DNA of 64,000 bases from assembly GCF_030362935.1 (NCBI RefSeq), contig NZ_JAUCDY010000011.1:26425-90424 (forward strand), written 5' to 3'. The DNA comes from Thiopseudomonas acetoxidans (lineage in GTDB: Bacteria; Pseudomonadota; Gammaproteobacteria; Pseudomonadales; Pseudomonadaceae). Positions 17,082-25,275 of this stretch are shown here, piece by piece (the first letter of the stretch is position 1; every line of letters starts with the position of its first letter). The notes beneath the pieces are model-generated. The model saw only the letters and a list, made by a program, of their open reading frames with translations, did not search any database and was not told the origin of the DNA. A program made the translations under genes and the position numbers.

Positions 17082-17106
17082 AAAAAAGCCCTCTGCTGAG
17101 GGCTTT
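17082..17106 (-). terminator. Intrinsic terminator between hisA and hisF
   Basis: On the minus strand a perfect 9-bp stem (AAAGCCCTC / GAGGGCTTT) with a 4-nt loop is followed by six T. It lies 4 bp after the hisA stop and about 24 bp before the hisF start, inside what would otherwise be one operon. Confidence 0.85.
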
Positions 17107-17109
17107 AAG

Positions 17110-17844
17110 TTATTTAAACTGGTCGCACAGTTGCTGTGCTTGGGCCACATCGAGTGTGCCCTCGTAAATAGCTCGTCCGGTAATGGCACCGACAATCCCC
17201 GCCTCACGTGCATCCAGCAACGCTTGAATATCAGCAATGGTATGAATACCGCCCGAGGCAATTACGGGAATACGAGTCGCACGCGCCAAGGCAGCGGTGG
17301 CTTCAACGTTACAGCCTTGCATCATGCCGTCTTTGGCAATATCGGTGTAAACAATGGCACTAACGCCATCGTTCTCAAACTGCCTAGCCAGATCAATCAC
17401 CTGCAGCTCACTGACCTCAGCCCAACCATCGGTGGCAACAAAGCCATCTTTAGCATCCAGCCCAACAATAACTTTGCCCGGAAAAGCGTTACAGGCTTCG
17501 GCCACAAACTCAGGCTCTTTCACCGCTTTAGTGCCGATAATCACATAGCTCACACCGGCGCGCACATAATGCTCAATGGTTTCTAGGGTGCGAATACCGC
17601 CGCCAATTTGAATCGGCAGATCGGGGTACAGCTTAGCAATCGCAGTGACCACTTCACCGTTAACCGGCTCGCCTTCAAAGGCACCGTTAAGATCCACCAA
17701 GTGCAAGCGGCGACAGCCCGCTTCGACCCATTTGGCCGCCATGCTAACTGGATCATCAGAAAACACTGTGGAGTCTTCCATGCGCCCCTGACGCAAGCGA
17801 ACACAGGCACCGTCTTTTAAATCAATTGCAGGAATAATCAGCAT
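17110..17844 (-). CDS. hisA: Phosphoribosylformimino-AICAR-phosphate isomerase HisA
   Basis: This is a 244-residue TIM-barrel isomerase of histidine synthesis (ProFAR to PRFAR). The acid/base aspartates are in MLIIPAIDLKDGACVRLRQG (Asp8) and VIVGLDAKDGFVA (about Asp129). Glycine loops LPIQIGGGIRT and VIASGGIHT bind the two phosphates. It starts 32 bp after hisB ends, where hisH would be expected in Pseudomonas. Confidence 0.96.
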   Translation of the reverse strand: MLIIPAIDLKDGACVRLRQGRMEDSTVFSDDPVSMAAKWVEAGCRRLHLVDLNGAFEGEPVNGEVVTAIAKLYPDLPIQIGGGIRTLETIEHYVRAGVSYVIIGTKAVKEPEFVAEACNAFPGKVIVGLDAKDGFVATDGWAEVSELQVIDLARQFENDGVSAIVYTDIAKDGMMQGCNVEATAALARATRIPVIASGGIHTIADIQALLDAREAGIVGAITGRAIYEGTLDVAQAQQLCDQFK

Positions 17845-17876
17845 CGAACAGCCTTAATTAAAATAGTGAGCAGGGC

Positions 17877-18470
17877 TTATAAGCAACCTTTAGTGGAAGG
17901 CATGCGACCTTCCATACGTGGATCACGCTCCAACGCCATACGCAGCGCACGACCAAAGGCCTTAAATACAGTTTCGATTTGGTGGTGCGTATTCAAGCCG
18001 CGTAGGTTATCAATGTGTAGGGTAATTTGCGCGTGGTTAGCAAATCCTTGGAAGAACTCTTGGAACAAATCCACATCAAAGCCGCCCACCAACGCACGTT
18101 TGTAGGGCACATCCATAAACAAACCAGGACGACCGGAAAAATCTAGCGCCACGCGCGACATGGCTTCATCCATCACTACATAGGAGTGGCCGTAACGATA
18201 AATACCGCGTTTATCACCCACAGCTTTAGCAAACGCCTGCCCTAGCGTAATGCCCACGTCTTCGACGGTGTGGTGATCATCAATGTGCAAATCGCCTTGG
18301 CACTCAACATCCAAATCAATCAAACCATGACGTGCGATCTGGTCGAGCATATGCTCCATAAAAGGCACACCCATAGCAAAACGCCCTTCACCAGTGCCAT
18401 CTAAATTAATCGACACCTTAACCTGGGTTTCTAAGGTATTACGCTCTACAGAAGCGATACGCTGAGTCAT
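17877..18470 (-). CDS. hisB: Imidazoleglycerol-phosphate dehydratase HisB
   Basis: This is a 197-residue monofunctional dehydratase without the phosphatase domain found in E. coli HisB. Metal-binding histidine motifs are HMLDQIARHGLIDLD, HIDDHHTVEDVGI and, late, NAHQI-type residues in HAQITLHIDNLRGLNTHHQI. The ATG at 18470 has GGAG at the right distance; an ATG four codons upstream overlaps that site. It is the first gene of the hisB-hisA-hisF set and is divergent from the PanZ-like gene. Confidence 0.95.
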   Translation of the reverse strand: MTQRIASVERNTLETQVKVSINLDGTGEGRFAMGVPFMEHMLDQIARHGLIDLDVECQGDLHIDDHHTVEDVGITLGQAFAKAVGDKRGIYRYGHSYVVMDEAMSRVALDFSGRPGLFMDVPYKRALVGGFDVDLFQEFFQGFANHAQITLHIDNLRGLNTHHQIETVFKAFGRALRMALERDPRMEGRMPSTKGCL

Positions 18471-18568
18471 ACTGTACTCCATAAAGGATAAACTAAACTT
18501 TGCTATTATATGCGTCTATGCGCTCAATCGCTAGCACAGCAGCTTCCACACAGCCAAGGATCATCAAC

Positions 18569-18970
18569 ATGCCCGTATTTATTGAATATCCAACCGAACT
18601 CAGCCAGCAAGATTTAGCGGATCTAGATAAAATTTATGCCGACATGCCAGCTGAGCTACTGGCACCCTACGCCGATGCAACAACACTCATTGAGCACGGC
18701 ATAGCTAACAATGCCTTAGTCACCGCGCGCTTTAATAGTCGTCTGCTGGGTGCTGCTTTGTTAAATCGCCAAAGCACACAATGGCTGTTATCTCATCTAT
18801 GCATCAGAGAAATTACCCGCCAGCGTGGCGTGGCAAAAAGACTAGTGTCAGAGGTTCATCGTGTTGCACAACAAGAACAAACCAGCTTAACGCTTTGTAT
18901 TCCCCAGCAACTTGACAGCCTACAGCAGTGGGCTAAGAGCAACGATTATCCAACGCAACTGTCAAACTAA
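18569..18970 (+). CDS. PanZ/PanM-like GNAT protein (acetyl-CoA sensor family)
   Basis: This is a 133-residue GNAT-fold protein. The acetyl-CoA loop is in LCIREITRQRGVAKRLVSEV, and the preceding strand VTARFNSRLLGAALL resembles E. coli PanZ (RIYAARFNERLLAAVRV). PanZ binds acetyl-CoA and promotes self-cleavage of the PanD proenzyme for beta-alanine and CoA synthesis. Whether this homologue acts on PanD is not shown. The ATG at 18569 follows AAGGA by 8 bp; the open frame upstream is not needed. A similar gene sits beside hisB in Pseudomonas. Confidence 0.7.
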   Translation: MPVFIEYPTELSQQDLADLDKIYADMPAELLAPYADATTLIEHGIANNALVTARFNSRLLGAALLNRQSTQWLLSHLCIREITRQRGVAKRLVSEVHRVAQQEQTSLTLCIPQQLDSLQQWAKSNDYPTQLSN

Positions 18971-19024
18971 ACCACCTCTGTTAAACTTAAAGTCATTTCT
19001 GAGCAAATACTAAGGAGTCTAATT

Positions 19025-21202
19025 GTGAAATCTGTTAGCAAAGTTCTAGGGCTATTTTTAGTTGGCCTTTTATTGCTCATAGTAGCTGCTGGTTTTGCTA
19101 TAACCCATCTATTTGATCCCAACGACTATAAAGATGAAATTCGTCAGCTGGTACGCGACAAAGCTGAGTTGGAGCTGCACTTAAATGGTGAAATTGGCTG
19201 GAGTCTATTTCCTTGGCTTGGGCTTGAGGTTACTGATGTGCAAGTCGCACAATTGGCCACCCCCGAACAGCCTTTTGCTGATGTGCGCTTACTCGCCTTG
19301 TCCGTGCGCGTCATGCCATTGCTGCGTAAAGAAATTCAAATGAGCGACATCCGTGTGGATGGTCTCAGCCTTAACTTACACCGCGACAAAAAAGGACTCA
19401 GCAACTGGGAGCCGCAACCCGCTAAGCAAGAACAAAAGAGCAGCACAACCGAGCAAAGTCAAACAAAACCTGAAGACACTGCAACAGCTAACTCCAGTCT
19501 TAAGCTCGATATTGACAGCCTAATAGTGAACAGCGCTCGTATTGACTACAAAGACGAGCAAGCCAAGCAGCACTTCACACTGGAAAACGTACAAATCACC
19601 ACCGGTGCCATCAGCACCGATAAAGATATCCCACTGAAAATATCTGGCTTTATGGCTAACGCCGAACCGCTGATTCGCGCACGCATTGAGATGAGCGCTT
19701 TGGCCAGTCTAGATTTTGAACTGCAGCGCTATCAAGTTAAGGACTTAAAAATGGCCGGTGAATTTGCCGGTGAACCTTTAAATGGAAAATCAGCTAACTT
19801 CACCGTGCGCGGCAATATGCTGTTAGATCAAAGTGCGCAAATAGCAGTAATTGACCAGCTGAAAATCTCCTTGAACCAGCTCAAAGCCATGACTGACCTG
19901 CGCATCGAGCAACTTGACAAAGAACCGCAAATTCAAGGAAAACTATCCGTTGCCACCGTCAATTTACGCGAATTTTTACCGAGCGTTGGCATAGACCTGC
20001 CCGAAACTCAAAACTCTAAGGCGTTAACCAACTTTGAATTTAGCAGCGCAGTGAAAGGCACCACACAGACTATTAGCTTCAACGATGCCAACATCAAACT
20101 GGATGAAACCAGCTTTACCGGTTCTTTTGGTAGTAAAAATCTTGCTAAAGGTGCAATTTTCGCCATTCTTGATGGTGACAAAATCAATGTAGACGACTAC
20201 CTGCCGCCCAGCACAGCACCGAAAACCAGTGCCACCAGCTCAAGCAAATCAAGCGGCTCCGGCAATAACCCACTGCCCCCTTCGCCCACTGAAAACCCAT
20301 GGAGCACCGCCGAGGTGCTACCGCTGGCCGACCTACGCGAACTTAACCTTGATACGCAACTGAAACTCAAAGAGGCAACCTTCAATAAGCTGCCACTGCG
20401 CAATCTGAATATTAATGCACAAACCAACCAAGGCGCGCTTACCCTTAAAGAATTCTCAACAAATCTTTACGATGGCAGTATTTCTAGCAACGCCACTGTC
20501 AACGCCAAAACCGACAACCCGCAAATTACGCTGAACACAGAGATTAAAAATATCCCCATCGAGAAGTTACTCGCTGCTTTTGAACAAGAAGCGCCACTTG
20601 AAGGGAAAATTATTTTAAGTGGAAAGTTCAACACTCAAGGCAACAGCGAACGTGCTTGGGTTGCCAACTTAAATGGTGCTAGCAACTTTAAAGTCAGCGA
20701 TGGCAAGCTCACCACCATCAACGTTGACCAATACCTGTGTACGGCCATTGCAACGCTTAACCGCAAGCAACTAACGCAAAACTTTACTGGCAACACCACT
20801 CAGTTTAATGCGCTCAACGGCAGCGTCAGCATTAAAAATGGGCGCGCGCACAACCCTGACCTAACCATTAACATTCCCGGATTAAACGTGAAAGGCACGG
20901 GCTCATTAGATCTAAACCTACTGGGTTTGGATTATAAGATCGGTGCAACCCTACTGGGCGATAGCAGAGAAATGCCCGACCCTGCCTGCGCCATCAATGA
21001 GCGTTATGTGGGATTAGAACTGCCTATCCGCTGTCGCGGCCCGCTCACCGGTGATGCGCCTAATTGTCAGCTAGACCAAGACGGGCTGGGTAAAATTGCC
21101 GCCAAACTGGCCGGCAGCAAACTCACCGAAAAACTCGACAAAAAACTCGGCGAGAAAGTCAGCCCTGACCTTAAGGATGCCCTCAAAGGTTTGTTCAGAT
21201 AA
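19025..21202 (+). CDS. AsmA family outer-membrane biogenesis protein
   Basis: This is a 725-residue protein with one N-terminal membrane helix (about 6-27) and a long periplasmic region rich in beta strands. It matches AsmA: a conserved N-terminal block (ITHLFDPNDYKDEIRQLVRD) and C-terminal AsmA_2 domain (GSLDLNLLGLDYKIGATLLG, CAINERYVGLELPIRCRGPL). A Ser/Pro-rich low-complexity linker lies near residues 395-425. AsmA-like proteins are thought to carry phospholipids toward the outer membrane. The GTG start has AAGGAG 7 bp upstream. mutY overlaps its stop codon by 1 bp. Confidence 0.9.
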   Translation: MKSVSKVLGLFLVGLLLLIVAAGFAITHLFDPNDYKDEIRQLVRDKAELELHLNGEIGWSLFPWLGLEVTDVQVAQLATPEQPFADVRLLALSVRVMPLLRKEIQMSDIRVDGLSLNLHRDKKGLSNWEPQPAKQEQKSSTTEQSQTKPEDTATANSSLKLDIDSLIVNSARIDYKDEQAKQHFTLENVQITTGAISTDKDIPLKISGFMANAEPLIRARIEMSALASLDFELQRYQVKDLKMAGEFAGEPLNGKSANFTVRGNMLLDQSAQIAVIDQLKISLNQLKAMTDLRIEQLDKEPQIQGKLSVATVNLREFLPSVGIDLPETQNSKALTNFEFSSAVKGTTQTISFNDANIKLDETSFTGSFGSKNLAKGAIFAILDGDKINVDDYLPPSTAPKTSATSSSKSSGSGNNPLPPSPTENPWSTAEVLPLADLRELNLDTQLKLKEATFNKLPLRNLNINAQTNQGALTLKEFSTNLYDGSISSNATVNAKTDNPQITLNTEIKNIPIEKLLAAFEQEAPLEGKIILSGKFNTQGNSERAWVANLNGASNFKVSDGKLTTINVDQYLCTAIATLNRKQLTQNFTGNTTQFNALNGSVSIKNGRAHNPDLTINIPGLNVKGTGSLDLNLLGLDYKIGATLLGDSREMPDPACAINERYVGLELPIRCRGPLTGDAPNCQLDQDGLGKIAAKLAGSKLTEKLDKKLGEKVSPDLKDALKGLFR

Positions 21203-22254
21203 TGTCACCCCACGAGTTTAGCGCGGCCATTGTGCGCTGGTATCAGGCACACGGCCGCAAAACTCTTCCTTGGCAGCAAGACATCAATCCCTACAAAGTT
21301 TGGGTGTCTGAAATTATGCTGCAGCAGACTCAAGTCAGCACCGTCATTGATTATTATCAGCGTTTTATCCAACGCTTTGCCGATATCCAGCAATTAGCAC
21401 AAGCACCTTTAGATGAGGTGCTGCACCTGTGGGCCGGACTGGGTTATTACTCGCGTGCGCGCAATCTGCACAAAACCGCACAGCTCATCTGCCGAGACTA
21501 TGCTGGCAACTTCCCCAGCAGCGTCGACGCGCTAAACGAGCTACCAGGAATTGGACGCTCAACAGCCGGCGCCATAGCCAGCTTAAGCATGCAAGTGCGC
21601 GCACCCATCCTAGACGGTAACGTTAAACGCGTTTTAGCGCGCTACAGCGCCGAATTTGAGCATCCCAACACCAGCGCAGCTAGCAAGCGATTATGGCAGC
21701 TTGCAGAGCAGCTCACGCCCGCACAGGATTTTGCTCAGTACAACCAAGCTATGATGGATATTGGCGCAACCCTATGCACGCGCAGTCGTCCACAGTGCGA
21801 TAGCTGTCCCGTGCGTGAAGGCTGCTCAGCCCTCAAACAAAACCTGCAACAAAGCTTGCCCGTACCGCGACCTAAAAAGCTGCTGCCCAAGAAAACCAGC
21901 AACATGTTAATTATTAGCGACCCTCAGCAGCAGGTCATGCTCTATCAACGTCCACCGCAAGGTTTGTGGGGCGGTTTATTCAGTCTGCCTGAACTGGACG
22001 ACCTAGCGCAGCTGGATGCATTCATGTACAAGCACCAGCTCAAATCACTCGACCAACAACCACTACCACCACTAACGCATAAATTTAGCCATTTCGAGCT
22101 AACGATAGAACCCTGGCTAATCCAACTAGCCGAGCAACCAATTTGTCTGGCTGAATCTGGATGGTTTTGGTATAACACCAAGCAACCGCAAGCAATTGGC
22201 CTTGCTGCCCCCATTAAAAAACTACTTGGACAGCAGTTTAATCTCATCGATTAG
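21202..22254 (+). CDS. mutY: Adenine DNA glycosylase MutY
   Basis: MutY removes adenine mispaired with 8-oxoguanine. This 350-residue protein has the catalytic Glu in VWVSEIMLQQTQVSTV, the helix-hairpin-helix LPGIGRSTAGAIASL, the catalytic Asp in APILDGNVKRVLARY, and a 4Fe-4S cluster loop CTRSRPQCDSCPVREGC (C-X6-C-X2-C-X5-C). A C-terminal NUDIX-like 8-oxoG recognition domain follows from about 225. The start shares one base with the asmA stop (TAATG). yggX follows 9 bp on, the usual mutY-yggX pair. Confidence 0.96.
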   Translation: MSPHEFSAAIVRWYQAHGRKTLPWQQDINPYKVWVSEIMLQQTQVSTVIDYYQRFIQRFADIQQLAQAPLDEVLHLWAGLGYYSRARNLHKTAQLICRDYAGNFPSSVDALNELPGIGRSTAGAIASLSMQVRAPILDGNVKRVLARYSAEFEHPNTSAASKRLWQLAEQLTPAQDFAQYNQAMMDIGATLCTRSRPQCDSCPVREGCSALKQNLQQSLPVPRPKKLLPKKTSNMLIISDPQQQVMLYQRPPQGLWGGLFSLPELDDLAQLDAFMYKHQLKSLDQQPLPPLTHKFSHFELTIEPWLIQLAEQPICLAESGWFWYNTKQPQAIGLAAPIKKLLGQQFNLID

Positions 22255-22263
22255 GAGTTTAAT

Positions 22264-22539
22264 ATGTCTCGTATGGTATTTTGTCGAAAACTAAAACAAG
22301 AGCTGCCCGGCTTAGCGCGCGCGCCCTTCCCCGGTGTAAAAGGCGAAGACATCTTACAAAACATCTCCCAGCAAGCTTGGGATGAATGGCAAGCGCATCA
22401 AACGATGATTATCAACGAGCGTCATTTAAATATGATGGATGCTGATGACCGCAAATTCGTCATGCAAGAGATGGAAAAGTTCTTTGCTGGCGAAGATTTT
22501 GCCCGCGCAGAAGGTTATGTTCCACCCAGCGACAACTAA
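22264..22539 (+). CDS. yggX: Fe(2+)-trafficking/oxidative damage protection protein YggX
   Basis: This is a 91-residue protein beginning MSRMVFCRKLKQELPGLARA, with the conserved Cys7, and continuing GEDILQNISQQAWDEWQAHQ. YggX protects iron-sulfur clusters from oxidation. It lies directly after mutY with GGAG upstream, so repair of oxidised DNA and protection of the MutY cluster type are encoded together. It is the last gene before tRNA-Phe. Confidence 0.95.
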   Translation: MSRMVFCRKLKQELPGLARAPFPGVKGEDILQNISQQAWDEWQAHQTMIINERHLNMMDADDRKFVMQEMEKFFAGEDFARAEGYVPPSDN

Positions 22540-22542
22540 GGC

Positions 22543-22571
22543 TTGACAACCTCTTAATAAAGCTCTTTAAT
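22543..22571 (+). promoter_or_regulatory. Sigma-70 promoter of tRNA-Phe
   Basis: TTGACA (22543-22548) and TTTAAT (22566-22571) are separated by exactly 17 bp. The start point would fall about 8 bp before the tRNA. The region after the -10 is GC-rich (AGCGCCCC), a discriminator type seen at stringently controlled stable-RNA promoters. Confidence 0.85.
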
Positions 22572-22585
22572 AGCGCCCCATTGTT

Positions 22586-22661
22586 GCCCGGATAGCTCAG
22601 TCGGTAGAGCAGAGGATTGAAAATCCTCGTGTCGGCGGTTCGATTCCGTCTCCGGGCACCA
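22586..22661 (+). tRNA. tRNA-Phe (GAA)
   Basis: This is a 76-nt cloverleaf with acceptor stem GCCCGGA/TCCGGGC, D arm GCTC-AGTCGGTA-GAGC and anticodon arm GAGGA-TTGAAAA-TCCTC with anticodon GAA. The T arm is GGCGG-TTCGATT-CCGTC, in which an A-T/G-C pairing closes with one G-T pair. The CCA end is encoded. A promoter precedes it and a terminator follows 10 bp downstream. Confidence 0.97.
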
Positions 22662-22670
22662 TTTTCAAAT

Positions 22671-22697
22671 AAAAGCCCATTTTCGAATGGGCTTTTT
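22671..22697 (+). terminator. Intrinsic terminator of tRNA-Phe
   Basis: An 11-bp stem (AAAAGCCCATT / AATGGGCTTTT) with a TTCG tetraloop, followed by T residues, lies 10 bp after the tRNA. Confidence 0.9.
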
Positions 22698-22788
22698 TAT
22701 TTCTGCCTAGCTAGTTTTCACAAAATAATCTACAGTAACTGCGCCCTCTATATTCATATAATCCTTATATAAGCATGACAGATACACT

Positions 22789-25032
22789 ATGAAGCTTAAT
22801 ATGCTCAGTAAGATTTTTGTGGGCTACTTTATATTAGCCCTAGCTTTGCTAAGCGTTAGCTTATGGCTTCCTTATACCAATAATTCACAAATAAAACTGT
22901 ATACCACTGCAGCTGGTTTGTTTATGGTGTCTGCAGTGTATTTTTATTTTGCACTGCGCAAGCTACAACACACTAACCAACAAGCAAAGCAAGAAATCAC
23001 CAAGCTCAATATCGCACTGGAAGCAGGTCACGAATCCGTTTGGGAATGGCATCTTGCCGATGGCAATAAAAAAATTACATTTTCACCCAGCTACTGCCGC
23101 ATGCTGGGTTATGAGCCGGTAAACTTCGCCAAAGAACAAAGTCAGTGGCAGAATTATTTACACCCAGACGAAAGTGAGCGCATCTACAAAAAAGTAATGC
23201 AGTTCATTGCTGACCGCAATCCTGCCTGTTATGAAAACACCTACCGCATGCTACACAGCGATGGCGAATACCGCTGGATTCACTCTCGCGGCCGTCTTAT
23301 TTTTGATAACCATGGTCAACCCCTAAGTCTAATTGGGATGGCCACTGACACCAGCGCCAAGCGCCAAGACCACGACCGCTTGCTGCAGGCGAATGCCGTC
23401 TTCGAAGCCACTCATGAAGGCGTCTTAATTAGCGATCACAACAACACCATTGTGTTTGTTAATCCTGCTTTTTCGTTAATTACTGGTTATCAATCTGATG
23501 AAGTACTAGGTAAAAACCCGCGTTTATTTAAGTCGGGTCGGCACACCAAAGAGTTTTACCAAGAAATGTGGCGCTCCCTAGAGGAACAGGATTACTGGTG
23601 CGGTGAAATTTGGAACCGCCGCAAAAATGGCGAAATCCTGCCACAACTGCAAAGTATTCGTCTGATACGCGATGAAAACGGCTTCGTTACTTACAGCGTG
23701 GCGATTTTTTCTGATATTTCTTTGCTCAAGCGCTCGCAATCTGAGCTGAGCTTCCTAGCACATTATGATCCGCTGACCAACCTGTCCAACCGTTTGCTGT
23801 TGCATGAACATATTAAACTGTCATTGCGCAGGGCCATACAGAGTAAAACCCAAGCAGCACTGTTTATCGTCGACCTAGACCATTTTAAGAACATCAACGA
23901 GAGCCTCGGGCACTCGCGAGGCGATGAGCTGTTAAAGGCTGCTGCAGAGCGACTCAGCCAGTTTATGGAGAACAATGCCACCCTCTCACGTTTTGGCGGT
24001 GATGAGTTTGCTGTAGTGTTTGACAATGTAAGCAGTGCCGCCGAAGCCGCTACGCTCGCACAGCAAATTCTAACACTTTTTGATACCGCATTTATTGTTG
24101 ATAATAATGAAATTTTCATAACCGCCAGCATAGGTATTTGCTTGTTTCCACTATCCGGCAAATCTTCCGAGGAAATTTTCCGCAATGCCGATACCGCCTT
24201 AAGTAAAGCCAAAGCTATTGGTCGCGCTACCTTTGCGTTTTATACCAGCGAGCTTACTGATCAGGCTTACCAAAGATTACGTATTGCTAGCGAACTGCGC
24301 TATGCGTTGGAAAACAATCAGTTAAGGGTGTTTTTCCAGCCTGTTTACTCACTGACCAAAGAGCGCATCGTGGGCTGTGAAGCTTTAGTGCGCTGGCTGC
24401 ATCCAGAGCGCGGCATGATTTCCCCAGCTGACTTTATCCCTATTGCTGAGGACAGCGGCTTAATTACCAATATTGATTCGTGGGTGCTAAACACTAGCTG
24501 CCAACAAATGAAAGCTTGGCTGGATGCTGGCTTAGATCTTAAGTTTGTTGCTGTTAACGTCTCCAGCAGACTGTTTAGCCGTATAGATTTCACCGAAAAA
24601 GTCGTTGAGGCACTAGCCGAGAGTCAGCTTGACCCAAGCTATTTAGAACTTGAAATCACTGAAAGCGCGGTGATGGACGATGTAGAGCGCGCCGATAGCC
24701 TGCTGAACAAACTCTGTGATATGAATGTGCGCTTAGCTCTTGATGACTTTGGCACCGGCTATTCATCACTGAACCGCCTCAAATCCCTTCCCGTGCACAA
24801 GCTCAAGATAGATCAAAGCTTTGTTCGCAACCTACCTAGCGACGGCAGTGACGCCGCCATTGTCCGCGCCATCATTGCACTGGGCTTTAGCATGCAGCTA
24901 GAAATTCAGGCTGAAGGTATAGAAACCCTAGAACAGGCTGAGTTTTTACGGCAAAGCAACTGTATTTTGGCGCAGGGCTATTTCTTCGGCAGACCCATGC
25001 CAGCTGCTGAGTTTGAGCAACTAATCAGCTAA
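22789..25032 (+). CDS. PAS-PAS-GGDEF-EAL cyclic-di-GMP enzyme, membrane-bound
   Basis: This is a 747-residue inner-membrane protein with two N-terminal helices (about 8-28 and 36-55), PAS domains at about 65-190 and 200-315, a GGDEF domain at about 320-485 and an EAL domain at about 495-745. The GGDEF motif is intact (RFGGDEFAVVF), with no RxxD inhibitory site just before it. The EAL side keeps CEALVRW, ELEITES, LALDDFGTGYSS, LKIDQSF and QAEGIET, so phosphodiesterase activity is possible. Both activities look competent by sequence; the net direction cannot be told. It is a single gene ending in a REP cluster. Confidence 0.92.
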   Translation: MKLNMLSKIFVGYFILALALLSVSLWLPYTNNSQIKLYTTAAGLFMVSAVYFYFALRKLQHTNQQAKQEITKLNIALEAGHESVWEWHLADGNKKITFSPSYCRMLGYEPVNFAKEQSQWQNYLHPDESERIYKKVMQFIADRNPACYENTYRMLHSDGEYRWIHSRGRLIFDNHGQPLSLIGMATDTSAKRQDHDRLLQANAVFEATHEGVLISDHNNTIVFVNPAFSLITGYQSDEVLGKNPRLFKSGRHTKEFYQEMWRSLEEQDYWCGEIWNRRKNGEILPQLQSIRLIRDENGFVTYSVAIFSDISLLKRSQSELSFLAHYDPLTNLSNRLLLHEHIKLSLRRAIQSKTQAALFIVDLDHFKNINESLGHSRGDELLKAAAERLSQFMENNATLSRFGGDEFAVVFDNVSSAAEAATLAQQILTLFDTAFIVDNNEIFITASIGICLFPLSGKSSEEIFRNADTALSKAKAIGRATFAFYTSELTDQAYQRLRIASELRYALENNQLRVFFQPVYSLTKERIVGCEALVRWLHPERGMISPADFIPIAEDSGLITNIDSWVLNTSCQQMKAWLDAGLDLKFVAVNVSSRLFSRIDFTEKVVEALAESQLDPSYLELEITESAVMDDVERADSLLNKLCDMNVRLALDDFGTGYSSLNRLKSLPVHKLKIDQSFVRNLPSDGSDAAIVRAIIALGFSMQLEIQAEGIETLEQAEFLRQSNCILAQGYFFGRPMPAAEFEQLIS

Positions 25033-25056
25033 TAACTCAGCTGCTATCGGATAATT

Positions 25057-25216
25057 CCAATCGCGCATAAGATGCGCTCCCACAAAGAGCTGTGCCAACT
25101 CAAGCCCGGTGCAGCGACGCTTAATACTGTGGGAGCGCAACTCTTGCGCGATGGACTTGCAAACCGCTCAACAGCTTCCGGCTGAATCCCATTCGCGCAT
25201 AAGATGCGCTCCAAAA
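25057..25216. repeat. BIME-like palindrome pair plus a third REP copy
   Basis: Positions 25057-25151 hold an inverted pair of the main palindrome around a 46-nt spacer (AAAGAGCTGTGCCAACTCAA onward). This 95-bp unit differs at only two positions from 31724-31818. A further palindrome copy lies at about 25192-25214. The cluster lies between the convergent GGDEF-EAL and cytochrome c peroxidase genes. Confidence 0.9.
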
Positions 25217-25233
25217 AAAGCAGCCCTAAACGA

Positions 25234-25266
25234 ACAAACCCGCCATTGCGGCGGGTTTGTTTTTTT
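25234..25266. terminator. Intrinsic terminator, strong on the plus strand
   Basis: An 11-bp stem (ACAAACCCGCC / GGCGGGTTTGT) with a 5-nt loop is followed by six more T on the plus strand, just before the cytochrome c peroxidase stop codon on the minus strand. Confidence 0.85.
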
Positions 25267-25275
25267 CTATGCCAA

